The notes: generated from the sequence alone by a model not told the origin. A stretch of DNA of 64,000 nt from CAZHVS01 sp964536015 (GCA_964536015.1 CAZHVS010000004.1:143089-207088); one strand, 5' to 3'; numbered from the stretch's first letter, positions 46,426 to 55,540 are shown. Program-made: numbers and translations.

Positions 46426-48861
46426 TTAATTTTTTTTCTTTGGTTTCTGTGGTTTAGCTTTTTCATACATTGATTTTAATTTTTCTTGAACGGTTCCATA
46501 TACTGTTCCCTTTTCATAAAATCCAGTACTCAAGATTTTTCCGGCTTTAATGCCGGTAATAACTTCAACACCTTCTTCAATTCTTTCAATTGCATATATA
46601 TGAAACTCCTTATTCCTCACACTATTAATTATTTCTTCCTTCAACATCAGGTCTTTAACATTTTGTTTAGGAATGATTACTCCATGTTTTTTCAATATTC
46701 CTTTTAATTTACAGGTGTCATAAAAACCTTCTATTTTTTCATTCACTCCTCCAATTGGCTGCACATATCCTTTTTGATTTACAGAACCGGTAACTGCAAT
46801 TGATTGATTTATTGGAATTAATGAAATGGCTGAGAGTAATGCAAAGATTTCTGCACAGGAAGCACTATCACCGTCAATCATTCCATAGGATTGTTCAAAT
46901 ACTATACTTGCAGAGAAAGAAAGAGGATGATGCTGTCCAAAGGTCTCTTTAAAGTAACCACCTATAATTAGCATTCCTTTATCATAAGTTTTACCACTCA
47001 TACCAGCTTCGCGTTCAACGTTTATTATACTGCCATTACCTAATGAAACACTTGCAGATATTTTTGTCGGTTTTCCAAATGAGTAAATATCCGAACCATA
47101 TACAGCAAGACCATTTACTTCGCCAACTTTAAAACCGGATGTATCGATAAGAATCATCTCATCCTGAATCATATCGTTAACTTTTTCTTCATACAAGCCA
47201 TACCGTTGTTTTGCCATTTCAAAAGCTTTACGAATATGTTCATCTTTGACTATTGGCGATTTCAATTCCGAAGCCCAATAGTTTGCCTCTCGTGCAATAT
47301 CGGCAATTACAGAAAAACGGGAGGTGAGTTTATCTTTTTGTCCAGCATATCTTGCAGATAATTCAAGTAAATAAGCAATAGCTGTTTTATCAAAATCAAG
47401 AAGATTTTCCTGATGAATCATTTTTTTAATTACTCTTGCATACTCAACAATAACATCTCCTGTCCTTTTAATTTCATAATCAAAGTCTGCTTTAACTTTA
47501 AATATTTTTTTAAAGTCATCTTCATAATTTGCAAGAATAGAATAAATATTATTGCTTCCAATTAGAATTACCTTAACATCAATATCAATCGGCTCGGGTT
47601 TAAGAATCGAAGGCTGAAACTGGTAGAAATTCATTGTGTCCTGAATTTCAAGTTTTCTATAAGTTAATATTCTTTTGAGAGTTCTCCATACACCTGGTTC
47701 TTCAAATAGATGATTAACATTTAATACTAAAAATCCGCCATTAGCTTTAAGCAGAGAACCCGCTTTTATTTTTGTAAAATCTGCATACCAGCCGCCTCGT
47801 CCATCATTAATTTTTTCTATCGTTCCAAATAAGTTAGTATATGAAGGTGATATTTCGAGAATAACTGGGCATTGATTTACATCTGAATTATCTAGAATAA
47901 TATTTGCATCATATTCGCGGAAATAATCAATCACGTATCCTTCCTGTGTAGTTTCCCCTTCCGGTTTTTGTCCTTTAAACACTTGCAGATTTTCGAGAAT
48001 ATTTTCTTCCACTTGCATAAGATAATTTAACACTGCAGCATCTTCATACTTCTCACAAAAAGCAATCATAGAACCTTTAACAACAACCTCGACTTCATTT
48101 CTTTCTAGGGCTGTTAACTTTTCTCGTAAGTCCTGACTTAACTTCATTCCTTTCTTAAATACGTGAACAAGCTCTTCCTGGTATTTGTTATAATTCGCTA
48201 AAATTTGTTTGGCCGCTTCTTCAGTAATTTTTCCTTCCTGCACAACTTGATTTAATTGATAAATTGGAACAGGTTTCTGATCAATCATTGGTATAATTTC
48301 TGGTCTTGCTGTTTCACCAACCTGTATTTGTCCAAGCGAAAAACCTTCCTGCTTTATTTTATTTTCAAAATTACTAACTAGCGTTTGTTCTTTGCCTGAA
48401 TATTCTGTAATAAGCTGTTTTCTTTTTTTATTGTACTTTTCACTATCAAGTATTTGTGGAATTCTTTGCTGAAGAAAATTAATAAAGTTGTTCAGTTCCT
48501 GTTTAAATATTTTTGCCTGTCCTGCAGGAAAAGTTAAAAGTGTAGGTCTATCTGTATCTTTAAAGTTATTCACATAAACATAATCTTTAAGGTTAGTTGC
48601 TTTACCACTTACGGTCTCAAGTATTTTTTGTACAGTGGTTGCTTTGCCTGTTCCTGACAAGCCTGCAATATAAATATTGTATCCGGGTGAACGTAAATTT
48701 ACTCCTAATTTAATTGCATTTAGCGCTCTCTCCTGTCCAAGAATACCTTCAATTGGTTCCAACTCTTCTGTTGATTCAAAATCCAGAATTTGCGGATTAC
48801 ACATCCATCTGAGCTCGCTGGTTTTTAATTCTTTATGAACTGCCGCTTTCAGTAATTTCAT
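46426..48861 (-). CDS. Lon-family ATP-dependent protease (AAA+ with S16 domain)
   Basis: The 811-residue product has a Walker A GLSGTGKATT (about 68-77), a long helical insertion (about 130-280), a second ATPase half (about 320-545) and a C-terminal Lon proteolytic domain with Ser666 in DGDSAS and Lys709 in GGVNEKIEG. The Ser-Lys spacing of 43 matches canonical Lon. It lacks Lon's N-terminal substrate domain and looks like the LonB/putative-Lon (AAA family) group. It degrades proteins in the cytoplasm. A Lys/Pro-rich tail ends it. Confidence 0.9.
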   Translation of the reverse strand: MKLLKAAVHKELKTSELRWMCNPQILDFESTEELEPIEGILGQERALNAIKLGVNLRSPGYNIYIAGLSGTGKATTVQKILETVSGKATNLKDYVYVNNFKDTDRPTLLTFPAGQAKIFKQELNNFINFLQQRIPQILDSEKYNKKRKQLITEYSGKEQTLVSNFENKIKQEGFSLGQIQVGETARPEIIPMIDQKPVPIYQLNQVVQEGKITEEAAKQILANYNKYQEELVHVFKKGMKLSQDLREKLTALERNEVEVVVKGSMIAFCEKYEDAAVLNYLMQVEENILENLQVFKGQKPEGETTQEGYVIDYFREYDANIILDNSDVNQCPVILEISPSYTNLFGTIEKINDGRGGWYADFTKIKAGSLLKANGGFLVLNVNHLFEEPGVWRTLKRILTYRKLEIQDTMNFYQFQPSILKPEPIDIDVKVILIGSNNIYSILANYEDDFKKIFKVKADFDYEIKRTGDVIVEYARVIKKMIHQENLLDFDKTAIAYLLELSARYAGQKDKLTSRFSVIADIAREANYWASELKSPIVKDEHIRKAFEMAKQRYGLYEEKVNDMIQDEMILIDTSGFKVGEVNGLAVYGSDIYSFGKPTKISASVSLGNGSIINVEREAGMSGKTYDKGMLIIGGYFKETFGQHHPLSFSASIVFEQSYGMIDGDSASCAEIFALLSAISLIPINQSIAVTGSVNQKGYVQPIGGVNEKIEGFYDTCKLKGILKKHGVIIPKQNVKDLMLKEEIINSVRNKEFHIYAIERIEEGVEVITGIKAGKILSTGFYEKGTVYGTVQEKLKSMYEKAKPQKPKKKN

Positions 48862-48871
48862 AATATGCCTG

Positions 48872-48901
48872 TACTGTAAATTATTGATTAATTACTGTAA
48901 A
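48872..48901. repeat. Direct repeat TACTGTAAA with 21-base period before the Lon-like gene
   Basis: TACTGTAAA occurs at 48872-48880 and 48893-48901, exactly 21 bases apart (two helical turns), 11-40 bases before the Lon-like start. On the coding strand the unit reads TTTACAGTA. This spacing fits a dimeric regulator bound to one face of the helix. Unknown factor; inferred. Confidence 0.35.
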
Positions 48902-48999
48902 CTTATAAAAAGGAGATTTCTTAAACAAAGGAACTTTTCCATTCATCATCAATTTAACAAATTAATAATTTCTTCATTCTGTTTTAACTCTTCTTTTTC

Positions 49000-49007
49000 T
49001 ATTTTTG
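49000..49007 (+). promoter_or_regulatory. Bacteroidetes-type -7 box (TATTTTTG) before the zinc-finger/LemA/M48 operon
   Basis: TATTTTTG matches TAnnTTTG and lies 31 bases before ATG 49039, the standard spacing seen elsewhere in the window. Confidence 0.5.
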
Positions 49008-49038
49008 CATAAAAAGAAAACTAATTACAGAGAAAAGT

Positions 49039-49443
49039 ATGAATTGTCCTAAATGTAAATCTATGATGGTTGTTCTTGAATTAAATGAGGTTGAAATAGA
49101 TAACTGCCTCGAATGTGGCGGTATCTGGCTTGATTCAGGTGAACTTGAATTGCTTTTAGATGATCCAGAAAGCAAAAATATTTTATTAAGTTTGTTCAAG
49201 ATTGATAACTCATCAAAAGAAAAACCTTTGAAGTGTCCCATCTGTTCCAAGAAGATGGATAAAATACTTTACGGCAATGCTGATGATAAAAATGTTCTTG
49301 TTGATAAATGTAAAAATGATCACGGTATCTGGTTCGATGAAGGAGAGCTTGAAAAAATGGCTTCAATGAGTCATACAGCTCAATCAAAAAAAGTTTTAGA
49401 ATTACTGAATGATATGTTCGGACATAAATTAAAATCAAACTAA
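49039..49443 (+). CDS. Double zf-TFIIB-like zinc-ribbon protein
   Basis: The 134-residue product has two related zinc-ribbon modules: CPKC...CLECGGIWLDSGELE (about 3-37) and CPIC...CKNDHGIWFDEGELE (about 61-100). This is the zf-TFIIB-type family, whose function in bacteria is not established. The second module's last Cys pair is altered (CKNDHG), so His may replace a Cys. It opens an operon with LemA and an M48 protease. Confidence 0.85.
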   Translation: MNCPKCKSMMVVLELNEVEIDNCLECGGIWLDSGELELLLDDPESKNILLSLFKIDNSSKEKPLKCPICSKKMDKILYGNADDKNVLVDKCKNDHGIWFDEGELEKMASMSHTAQSKKVLELLNDMFGHKLKSN

Positions 49444-49457
49444 TTCCAGGAGGAATA

Positions 49458-50012
49458 ATGACCGCTTTAATAATCGTAATTGTTGTAATAGTAATATTGG
49501 CATTCTGGATAATTGGAATGTACAACGGACTGGTTCGTTTAAGAAACCAGGTTAAAAATGCTTGGGCGCAGATTGATGTTCAACTAAAGAGACGACATGA
49601 TTTAATTCCAAATCTTATGGAAACCGTTAAAGGTTATATGAAACATGAACGCGAAACTTTGGAGAACATTACTAAAGCAAGAAGTCAGGCGATGGGAGCG
49701 AATACTGTAGGTGAGAAAGCAAAAGCTGAAGCTGAATTAAGCGGAGCAATGAGTAAATTTTTCCTGGTTGTGGAAAATTATCCTGACTTAAAAGCAAACC
49801 AGAATTTTTTAGCCTTACAGGAAGAACTCACCTCAACTGAAAATAAAATATCTTTCTCGAGGCAAAATTATAATGACCAAGTGCTTGGTTACAACAATAA
49901 AATTCAAATGTTTCCATCAAATATTATTGCTGGAATGTTTAACTTCAAAGAAGAGGAATTCTTTGAAATTGAAGACAAAGCTCAAAGAGAAGCACCTAAA
50001 GTCAGCTTCTGA
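49458..50012 (+). CDS. lemA: LemA family protein
   Basis: The 184-residue product has an N-terminal membrane segment (1-22) and a LemA helical-bundle body (YNGLVRLRNQVKNAWAQIDV, RRHDLIPNLMETVKGY, ...NFLALQEELTSTENKI). LemA proteins are membrane-anchored with the C-terminal part outside. A strong AGGAGG precedes the ATG. LemA-M48 gene pairs are recurrent in bacteria, so a shared envelope role is likely. Confidence 0.94.
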   Translation: MTALIIVIVVIVILAFWIIGMYNGLVRLRNQVKNAWAQIDVQLKRRHDLIPNLMETVKGYMKHERETLENITKARSQAMGANTVGEKAKAEAELSGAMSKFFLVVENYPDLKANQNFLALQEELTSTENKISFSRQNYNDQVLGYNNKIQMFPSNIIAGMFNFKEEEFFEIEDKAQREAPKVSF

Positions 50013-50060
50013 TTTGTGTTAATGAAATAAAATTTCATTTTAAAGCGAAAGGATTTTCCA

Positions 50061-51335
50061 ATGTGGGAATTGATTAAAGCTAACCAACGTAAATCGTGGA
50101 TATTATTTATTTCTCTTGGCATTATATTACTTGCACTTGGCTTTTTTGTAGGAGGAGCTTATGCAGGTGAAGATGGAGCAATAGGAGGAATATTCTTAGC
50201 TGCGATAATCTGGTTTATCCTTTCGCTTGTAAGTTATTTTGGAGGAAGTTCAATTGTACTTGCTATGAGCAATGCAAAAGAAGTGACACAAGATGTTCAT
50301 CCCCAGTTTTTTAATGTTGTTGAAGAAATGAAAATTGCTTCAGGATTAACAACCATGCCAAAAATTTATATAATTAATGAAGAGGCTCCAAATGCTTTTG
50401 CAACAGGACGAAAGCCTGAAAAAGCCGCCGTTGCAGTTACTGCAGGTTTACTTTCAAGACTTAACAGAGATGAATTACAGGGTGTTGTTGCTCATGAGAT
50501 TTCTCATATAGTAAATCGTGATGTAATGTTTATGACATTTGCTGGAATAATGCTTGGAAGCATTGTCCTCATTTCTGAAATATTTTTACGAGGTCTTTGG
50601 TTTTCAGGTGGTTCAGGCAGAAGATATAAATCTTCTTCAAGAGAAAGCGGAGGAGGACAGTTACAATTAATCCTTATGGTTGTTGCAATAATATTTGCTA
50701 TTCTGGCACCAATTGTTGCAAGACTTTTATACTTTGCCATCTCACGCAAAAGAGAATACCTTGCAGATGCTTCTGCTGTAAGATTAACAAGATATCCTGA
50801 AGGATTAGCTTCAGCGCTTGAAAAAATTTCCAACACAAGTTATGATCTTCCATCAGCAAATAAAGTTACAGCACCAATGTATATTGTTAATCCGTTAAAA
50901 AAATCTGGAATGCAGCTTTCAAATTTATCAAGTACACATCCACCAATTTCTGAGAGGATTAAAATACTTCGCAGCATTGCCGGTGGTGCAAGTTATACGA
51001 ACTATCAATCAGCATTTTCTTTGGTTAAAGGAAAATCAAATGTTATTTTGCCAAAGTCAGCGTTACAAGAAAAAGAAGATTTAAGCATTAGAAAAGCTGG
51101 AGAAAAAATGACTGAGCAGCAAACTACTAAAAGCCAGAAACGTGCCCTTGGCGATTTAATGATGACCGTAAATAAATATGCATTCATAATTTGTACCTGT
51201 GGATTAAAAATTAAAATACCTCCCGGCTTTGGAACCAATAAACCAAAAATAACATGTCCTAAGTGTGGAAAAATTCATGATGTGCCATTAACAGAATTAA
51301 CTGCGGCTGCAACTGTGATGAATGGAAAAATTTAA
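50061..51335 (+). CDS. M48-family membrane metallopeptidase (HtpX-like) with C-terminal zinc ribbon
   Basis: The 424-residue product has two N-terminal membrane helices (about 12-70), a zinc site HEISH with His145, Glu146 and His149, a later Glu in REYLADASA, and another membrane region (about 165-225). A linker leads to a C-terminal zinc ribbon (CTCGLKIKIPPGFGTNKPK, then CPKCG), unusual for HtpX. HtpX-like enzymes degrade misfolded membrane proteins. It follows LemA by 48 bases. Confidence 0.9.
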   Translation: MWELIKANQRKSWILFISLGIILLALGFFVGGAYAGEDGAIGGIFLAAIIWFILSLVSYFGGSSIVLAMSNAKEVTQDVHPQFFNVVEEMKIASGLTTMPKIYIINEEAPNAFATGRKPEKAAVAVTAGLLSRLNRDELQGVVAHEISHIVNRDVMFMTFAGIMLGSIVLISEIFLRGLWFSGGSGRRYKSSSRESGGGQLQLILMVVAIIFAILAPIVARLLYFAISRKREYLADASAVRLTRYPEGLASALEKISNTSYDLPSANKVTAPMYIVNPLKKSGMQLSNLSSTHPPISERIKILRSIAGGASYTNYQSAFSLVKGKSNVILPKSALQEKEDLSIRKAGEKMTEQQTTKSQKRALGDLMMTVNKYAFIICTCGLKIKIPPGFGTNKPKITCPKCGKIHDVPLTELTAAATVMNGKI

Positions 51336-51454
51336 TAGTTTTGGTTATGTCTCTTTTTTCGAAGTTTAGAAAAAATTAATGAAACTGCAATTATTGCTGT
51401 TAACCCAAAAAGAATAGAAACAGCTGATAATTTTAGAATTTCAGTAAGGCTCAT
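51332..51454 (-). CDS. 40-residue single-pass membrane micropeptide
   Basis: A 40-codon frame starts at ATG 51454 with an excellent AAGGAAG ribosome site, has one central membrane helix (about 9-28: KLSAVSILFGLTAIIAVSLI) and a strongly basic tail (KLRKKRHNQ). Its stop overlaps the M48 stop by four bases in antisense. The layout (short N-terminal segment, one helix, basic tail) resembles OadG-like or CcoQ-like small subunits, but I cannot assign a family. Confidence 0.5.
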   Translation of the reverse strand: MSLTEILKLSAVSILFGLTAIIAVSLIFSKLRKKRHNQNY

Positions 51455-51748
51455 TTTCTTCCTTTTTTTTGCTTTCAATTTATGGTTTAAATCTTTTCTA
51501 TGATTTGATACAAATCAAATTACAAAAAATTTTTTTTCTCTCTTATTACTTGCAATTTAAGCCCCAGAATTATTTGAATTAAATTCTTTCAAAGAATTAT
51601 TCTTAATTTTTAGAAAATCATTAAAAATTTATCAATTATTAATTTTTTCCTACAAAAAATTGGTTAAAATCCATTCTTTTTATTATTATTGTTTGGTATA
51701 ATTTTTGGCAAAATATATCACCCCAGTTGGGGTTTATTTTTTAATTAA
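51455..51748. other. 294-base intergenic region upstream of nifJ
   Basis: It is very AT-rich with no gene I can support. It holds the leader of the minus-strand micropeptide on the left, a near-match to TAnnTTTG around 51697-51706 and a small hairpin at 51720-51733 on the right. Confidence 0.6.
51720..51733 (+). promoter_or_regulatory. Short GC-rich hairpin in the nifJ leader
   Basis: ACCCC (51720-51724) pairs with GGGGT (51729-51733) around AGTT, followed by a T-rich stretch. It stands out in AT-rich DNA, 31 bases before the preferred nifJ start. It may be an attenuator-like terminator or a leader element. Confidence 0.35.
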
Positions 51749-51763
51749 ATGGGAAGTATAAAG

Positions 51764-54700
51764 ATGATTAGACAAAAAGTAACAATTGATGGAAATGAAG
51801 CTGCAGCGTATGTGGCTTTTAATACTAACGAAGTTATTGCGATTTATCCCATTACTCCTTCTTCAACAATGGGAGAATGGTGTGATCAATGGGCTGCTGA
51901 AGGCAAGAAAAATATGTGGGGGTTTATTCCCTCTGTAAGTGAACTACAAAGCGAGGGCGGAGCTTCAGGAAGCGTTCACGGTGCTTTACAAACCGGTGCT
52001 CTCACAACCACATTCACAGCTTCACAGGGATTATTATTAATGATTCCTAATATGTTTAAAATTGCCGGTGAATTAACTTCAACAGTTTTTCATGTTTCTG
52101 CACGTGCAATTGCAGCTCAGGCTTTATCTATTTTTGGTGACCATAGTGATGTTATGGCTACACGCTCTACAGGTTTTGCATTTTTAATTTCAAACTCTGT
52201 ACAGGAAGTAATGGACTTTGCATTGATTTCACAAGCAGCAACGCTTGAAGCAAGAGTTCCTTTCTTACATTTTTTTGATGGTTTCAGAACCAGTGCTGAA
52301 GTAATGAAAATTGAACAACTTACGATTGATGACATGAAAGCTATGATCGACCAGGAACTTGTAATTGCTCATCGTAAACGTGGGTTGAATCCCGAAAATC
52401 CAGTTATGCGTGGAACTGCTCAAAACCCTGATGTATATTTCCAGGGAAGAGAAACTGTCAATCCGTTCTATCTTGCTTGTCCTGAAATAGTCCAAAAACA
52501 AATGGATAAATTTGCAAAGATCGTTGGAAGACAATATCACTTATTCGATTATGTTGGTGCTCCAGATGCAGAAAATGTTATTGTGCTTATGGGTTCAGGT
52601 GCTGAAGCTGTAGAAGAAACGGTTAAGTATCTTGTTGCTAAAGGTGAAAAAGTTGGAGCAATAAAAGTTAGATTATACAGACCTTTCTCAAATGATCATC
52701 TTATTAAAGCACTTCCGAAGTCTACAAAAGTTATTAGTGTACTTGACAGAACAAAAGAACCCGGTTCTGCTGGTGAACCTTTATATCTTGATGTTGTTAA
52801 TGCTATCTCTGAGAAATACAATCTTGGTGAACTTCCTTTTGCTTATCCAAAAATTGTTGGTGGAAGATACGGTCTTGCATCAAAAGAATTTACGCCTGCA
52901 ATGATTAAAGCAATTTATGACAATGCTAAGAAAGCTCAACCTAAAAATCATTTTACAGTTGGAATAATTGAAGATGTTACAAATTCAAGCCTCGATTATG
53001 ATCCAGCTTTCAGTGTTGAAGCTAAAGAAACCTTTAAAGGAAAATTCTACGGACTGGGTGCTGATGGAACAGTTGGTGCAAATAAAAATTCCATCAAAAT
53101 TATTGGTGAAGGAACGGATTATTACGCACAGGGTTATTTTGTTTATGACTCTAAAAAATCCGGTTCAATGACAACATCACATCTAAGATTTGGTCCTCAC
53201 GAACTAAAATCAACTTACTTAATTGATAAAGCAAACTTTATTGCCTGCCATCAACAGGTCTTTCTTGAAAAAGTTGATATGTTAAAAGATGCAACTGAAG
53301 GTGCTACTTTTCTTCTGAACACACAGGTTCCACCAGAACAGGTGTGGGATTCATTACCTGAAAAAGTTCAGAAAGATTTGATGACTAAAAAAATGAAACT
53401 CTTTGTTATTGATGCATACAAAGTTGCTGAACAAACAGGTATGGGTGTAAGAATCAACACTATAATGCAAACATGTTTCTTCGCAATTTCTAATATCTTC
53501 CCAAAGGAAGAAGCAATTTCGTTAATTAAAAAAGCAATTAAAAAAACTTATGGTTCTAAAGGCGATAAAATTGTTCAAATGAATTATGATGCAGTTGATC
53601 AGACACTCGCTAATTTATTTGAAGTAAAAGTTCAAGATAAAATTACAAGTAAAATGCAGCTTCAATCTGCTATACAGGGTGAAGCTGATGAATTTATTAT
53701 GAATGTAACAGCAAAAATAATTGCTGGCGAAGGTGATTCAATTCCAGTAAGCAAAATGCCAATAGATGGAACCTATCCGTTAAGCACTACTAAATATGAA
53801 AAAAGGAACATTGCTCTTGATGTTCCTGTGTGGGATGTAGAGACTTGTATTCAATGTAATAAATGTGTACTTGTCTGTCCTCATGCTTGTATTAGAGCAA
53901 AAATATATGAAGATACATTACTGGTTAATCCGCCTGCTACATTCAAGTCAACAAAATTCAAATCAAAAGAATTTGGTGACAACATTCTTTATTCTTTACA
54001 GGTTGCAGTCGAAGACTGTACAGGTTGTGGTCTTTGTGTTGATGTTTGTCCTGCAAAGAACAAGAAAGAAACAAAACTAAAAGCCATCAATATGCACCCA
54101 CAAATTCCTATTCGTGAAACTGAAAGAGCTAATTGGGATTATTTCTTAACTCTGCCAGATTTCGACAGAACAAAATTAAACATTACAAATGTAAAAGATT
54201 CTCAATTTCTAAGACCTCTCTTTGAATTTTCAGGCGCTTGTTCAGGTTGTGGTGAAACTCCTTATGTTAAACTCGTAACTCAATTATTCGGAGATAGATC
54301 TGTAATTGCAAATGCAACGGGTTGTTCTTCAATTTATGGCGGTAACTTACCAACAACACCTTATTGTACAAATGCTGATGGTCGCGGACCTGCTTGGTCA
54401 AACTCATTATTTGAAGATAATGCTGAATTTGGTTTTGGTTACAGACTTGCTATTGATAAACATAATATGCAGGCTAAAACTCTTCTTACAAAATTATCTG
54501 GGAAAGTAGGAGATGAACTTGTTACTGCAATATTAAACGCTGATCAAAAAGATGAAGCAGGAATTCATGAACAAAGAGAAAGAATTAAAATCCTAAAGCA
54601 AAAACTTGCTGGATTGAATGGTGAATTTACAGAAGACGTTAAACATTTATTAAGTCTTGCGGATTACCTCGTCAAAAAATCTGTTTGGATAATCGGTGGT

Positions 54701-55330
54701 GATGGCTGGGCTTATGATATTGGTTATGGCGGACTTGATCACGTACTTGCTTCAGGTAAAAATGTAAACGTACTTGTACTCGATACTGAAGTTTATTCCA
54801 ATACAGGTGGACAGGCTTCTAAATCAACGCCACGTGGTGCTGTTGCAAAATTTGCAGCAGGCGGAAAACCAGCTGCCAAAAAAGATCTTGGTTTAATGGC
54901 AATGAGCTATGGAAATGTTTATGTTGCAAAAGTTGCAATGGGTGCAAATGATGCGCACACAGTAAGAGCTTTTCTTGAAGCAGAAGCATATGACGGACCA
55001 TCTTTAATTATTGCATACAGCCATTGTATTGCTCACGGAATAAATATGGAAACAGGTATGAAGAACCAGAAAGCAGCTGTTGATTCAGGTTACTGGCCAT
55101 TGTTCCGTTATAATCCTTTGCTTGCTCTTGAAGGTAAAAATCCGTTTAAGTTAGATTCGAAGGGATTGAAGATTCCTTTGAAAGATTATGCTTATATGGA
55201 GACAAGATATAAGATGTTAACCAAATCTCACCCTGAAGAAGCTGCAAAGCTAATTGAAGAAGCTCAAAATGATGTTACCTCAAAATGGAAATATTATGAA
55301 CAGCTTGCTAATATGAAAATGGAAAACTAA
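51764..55330 (+). CDS. nifJ: Pyruvate:ferredoxin (flavodoxin) oxidoreductase
   Basis: It oxidises pyruvate to acetyl-CoA and reduces ferredoxin. The 1188-residue product is a complete single-chain enzyme: N-terminal domain (TIDGNEAAAYVAF, YPITPSS), gamma domain, a ferredoxin-type domain with CIQCNKC and CTGCGLC clusters (from about 694), and a C-terminal TPP-binding domain (SGCGETPYVK, GGDGWAYDIGYGG). ATG 51764 is preferred because GGGAAG lies upstream and the family starts just before VTIDGN; ATG 51749 is an alternative. Confidence 0.97.
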   Translation: MIRQKVTIDGNEAAAYVAFNTNEVIAIYPITPSSTMGEWCDQWAAEGKKNMWGFIPSVSELQSEGGASGSVHGALQTGALTTTFTASQGLLLMIPNMFKIAGELTSTVFHVSARAIAAQALSIFGDHSDVMATRSTGFAFLISNSVQEVMDFALISQAATLEARVPFLHFFDGFRTSAEVMKIEQLTIDDMKAMIDQELVIAHRKRGLNPENPVMRGTAQNPDVYFQGRETVNPFYLACPEIVQKQMDKFAKIVGRQYHLFDYVGAPDAENVIVLMGSGAEAVEETVKYLVAKGEKVGAIKVRLYRPFSNDHLIKALPKSTKVISVLDRTKEPGSAGEPLYLDVVNAISEKYNLGELPFAYPKIVGGRYGLASKEFTPAMIKAIYDNAKKAQPKNHFTVGIIEDVTNSSLDYDPAFSVEAKETFKGKFYGLGADGTVGANKNSIKIIGEGTDYYAQGYFVYDSKKSGSMTTSHLRFGPHELKSTYLIDKANFIACHQQVFLEKVDMLKDATEGATFLLNTQVPPEQVWDSLPEKVQKDLMTKKMKLFVIDAYKVAEQTGMGVRINTIMQTCFFAISNIFPKEEAISLIKKAIKKTYGSKGDKIVQMNYDAVDQTLANLFEVKVQDKITSKMQLQSAIQGEADEFIMNVTAKIIAGEGDSIPVSKMPIDGTYPLSTTKYEKRNIALDVPVWDVETCIQCNKCVLVCPHACIRAKIYEDTLLVNPPATFKSTKFKSKEFGDNILYSLQVAVEDCTGCGLCVDVCPAKNKKETKLKAINMHPQIPIRETERANWDYFLTLPDFDRTKLNITNVKDSQFLRPLFEFSGACSGCGETPYVKLVTQLFGDRSVIANATGCSSIYGGNLPTTPYCTNADGRGPAWSNSLFEDNAEFGFGYRLAIDKHNMQAKTLLTKLSGKVGDELVTAILNADQKDEAGIHEQRERIKILKQKLAGLNGEFTEDVKHLLSLADYLVKKSVWIIGGDGWAYDIGYGGLDHVLASGKNVNVLVLDTEVYSNTGGQASKSTPRGAVAKFAAGGKPAAKKDLGLMAMSYGNVYVAKVAMGANDAHTVRAFLEAEAYDGPSLIIAYSHCIAHGINMETGMKNQKAAVDSGYWPLFRYNPLLALEGKNPFKLDSKGLKIPLKDYAYMETRYKMLTKSHPEEAAKLIEEAQNDVTSKWKYYEQLANMKMEN

Positions 55331-55346
55331 CTCATATGAATATTTC

Positions 55347-55378
55347 AGTGCGATGCTTCTACATCGCACTTTTTTTTT
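55347..55378 (+). terminator. Terminator after nifJ
   Basis: AGTGCGATG (55347-55355) pairs perfectly with CATCGCACT (55362-55370), with a six-base loop, and is followed by eight T. Strong Rho-independent terminator. Confidence 0.93.
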
Positions 55379-55381
55379 ATA

Positions 55382-55522
55382 GATCTAAAAAATGAAGGAA
55401 GATATTTTATAACATTTAATGCTGGTAATCTGCCCGGCGGTGTTTATATTTGTTCTGTGCAAGCTATAAATAATAGTGAAGTACTTTATAACGAAAATAA
55501 AAGTATGCTTTTTATTAAATAA
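55382..55522 (+). pseudogene. Orphan fragment of a T9SS sorting domain
   Basis: The frame DLKNEGRYFITFNAGNLPGG (first 20 residues) continues to a C-terminal SMLFIK, aligning with the last 45 residues of the sorting domains elsewhere in this window (for example EFDFDASQLPAGVYF and MIIAK). There is no start codon or upstream domain; the nifJ terminator abuts its beginning. It is a decayed remnant of a larger secreted protein, left after deletion or recombination. Confidence 0.7.
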
Positions 55523-55540
55523 AAAAATAAGGAATACAAA

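Noticed and set aside
51749..51763. ATG 51749 as the nifJ start
   Set aside because: It has no ribosome site, while ATG 51764 has GGGAAG upstream and matches the usual N-terminus. It remains possible.
53865..54509. Alternate-frame ORFs inside nifJ
   Set aside because: They overlap a full-length conserved gene and carry no recognisable domain.
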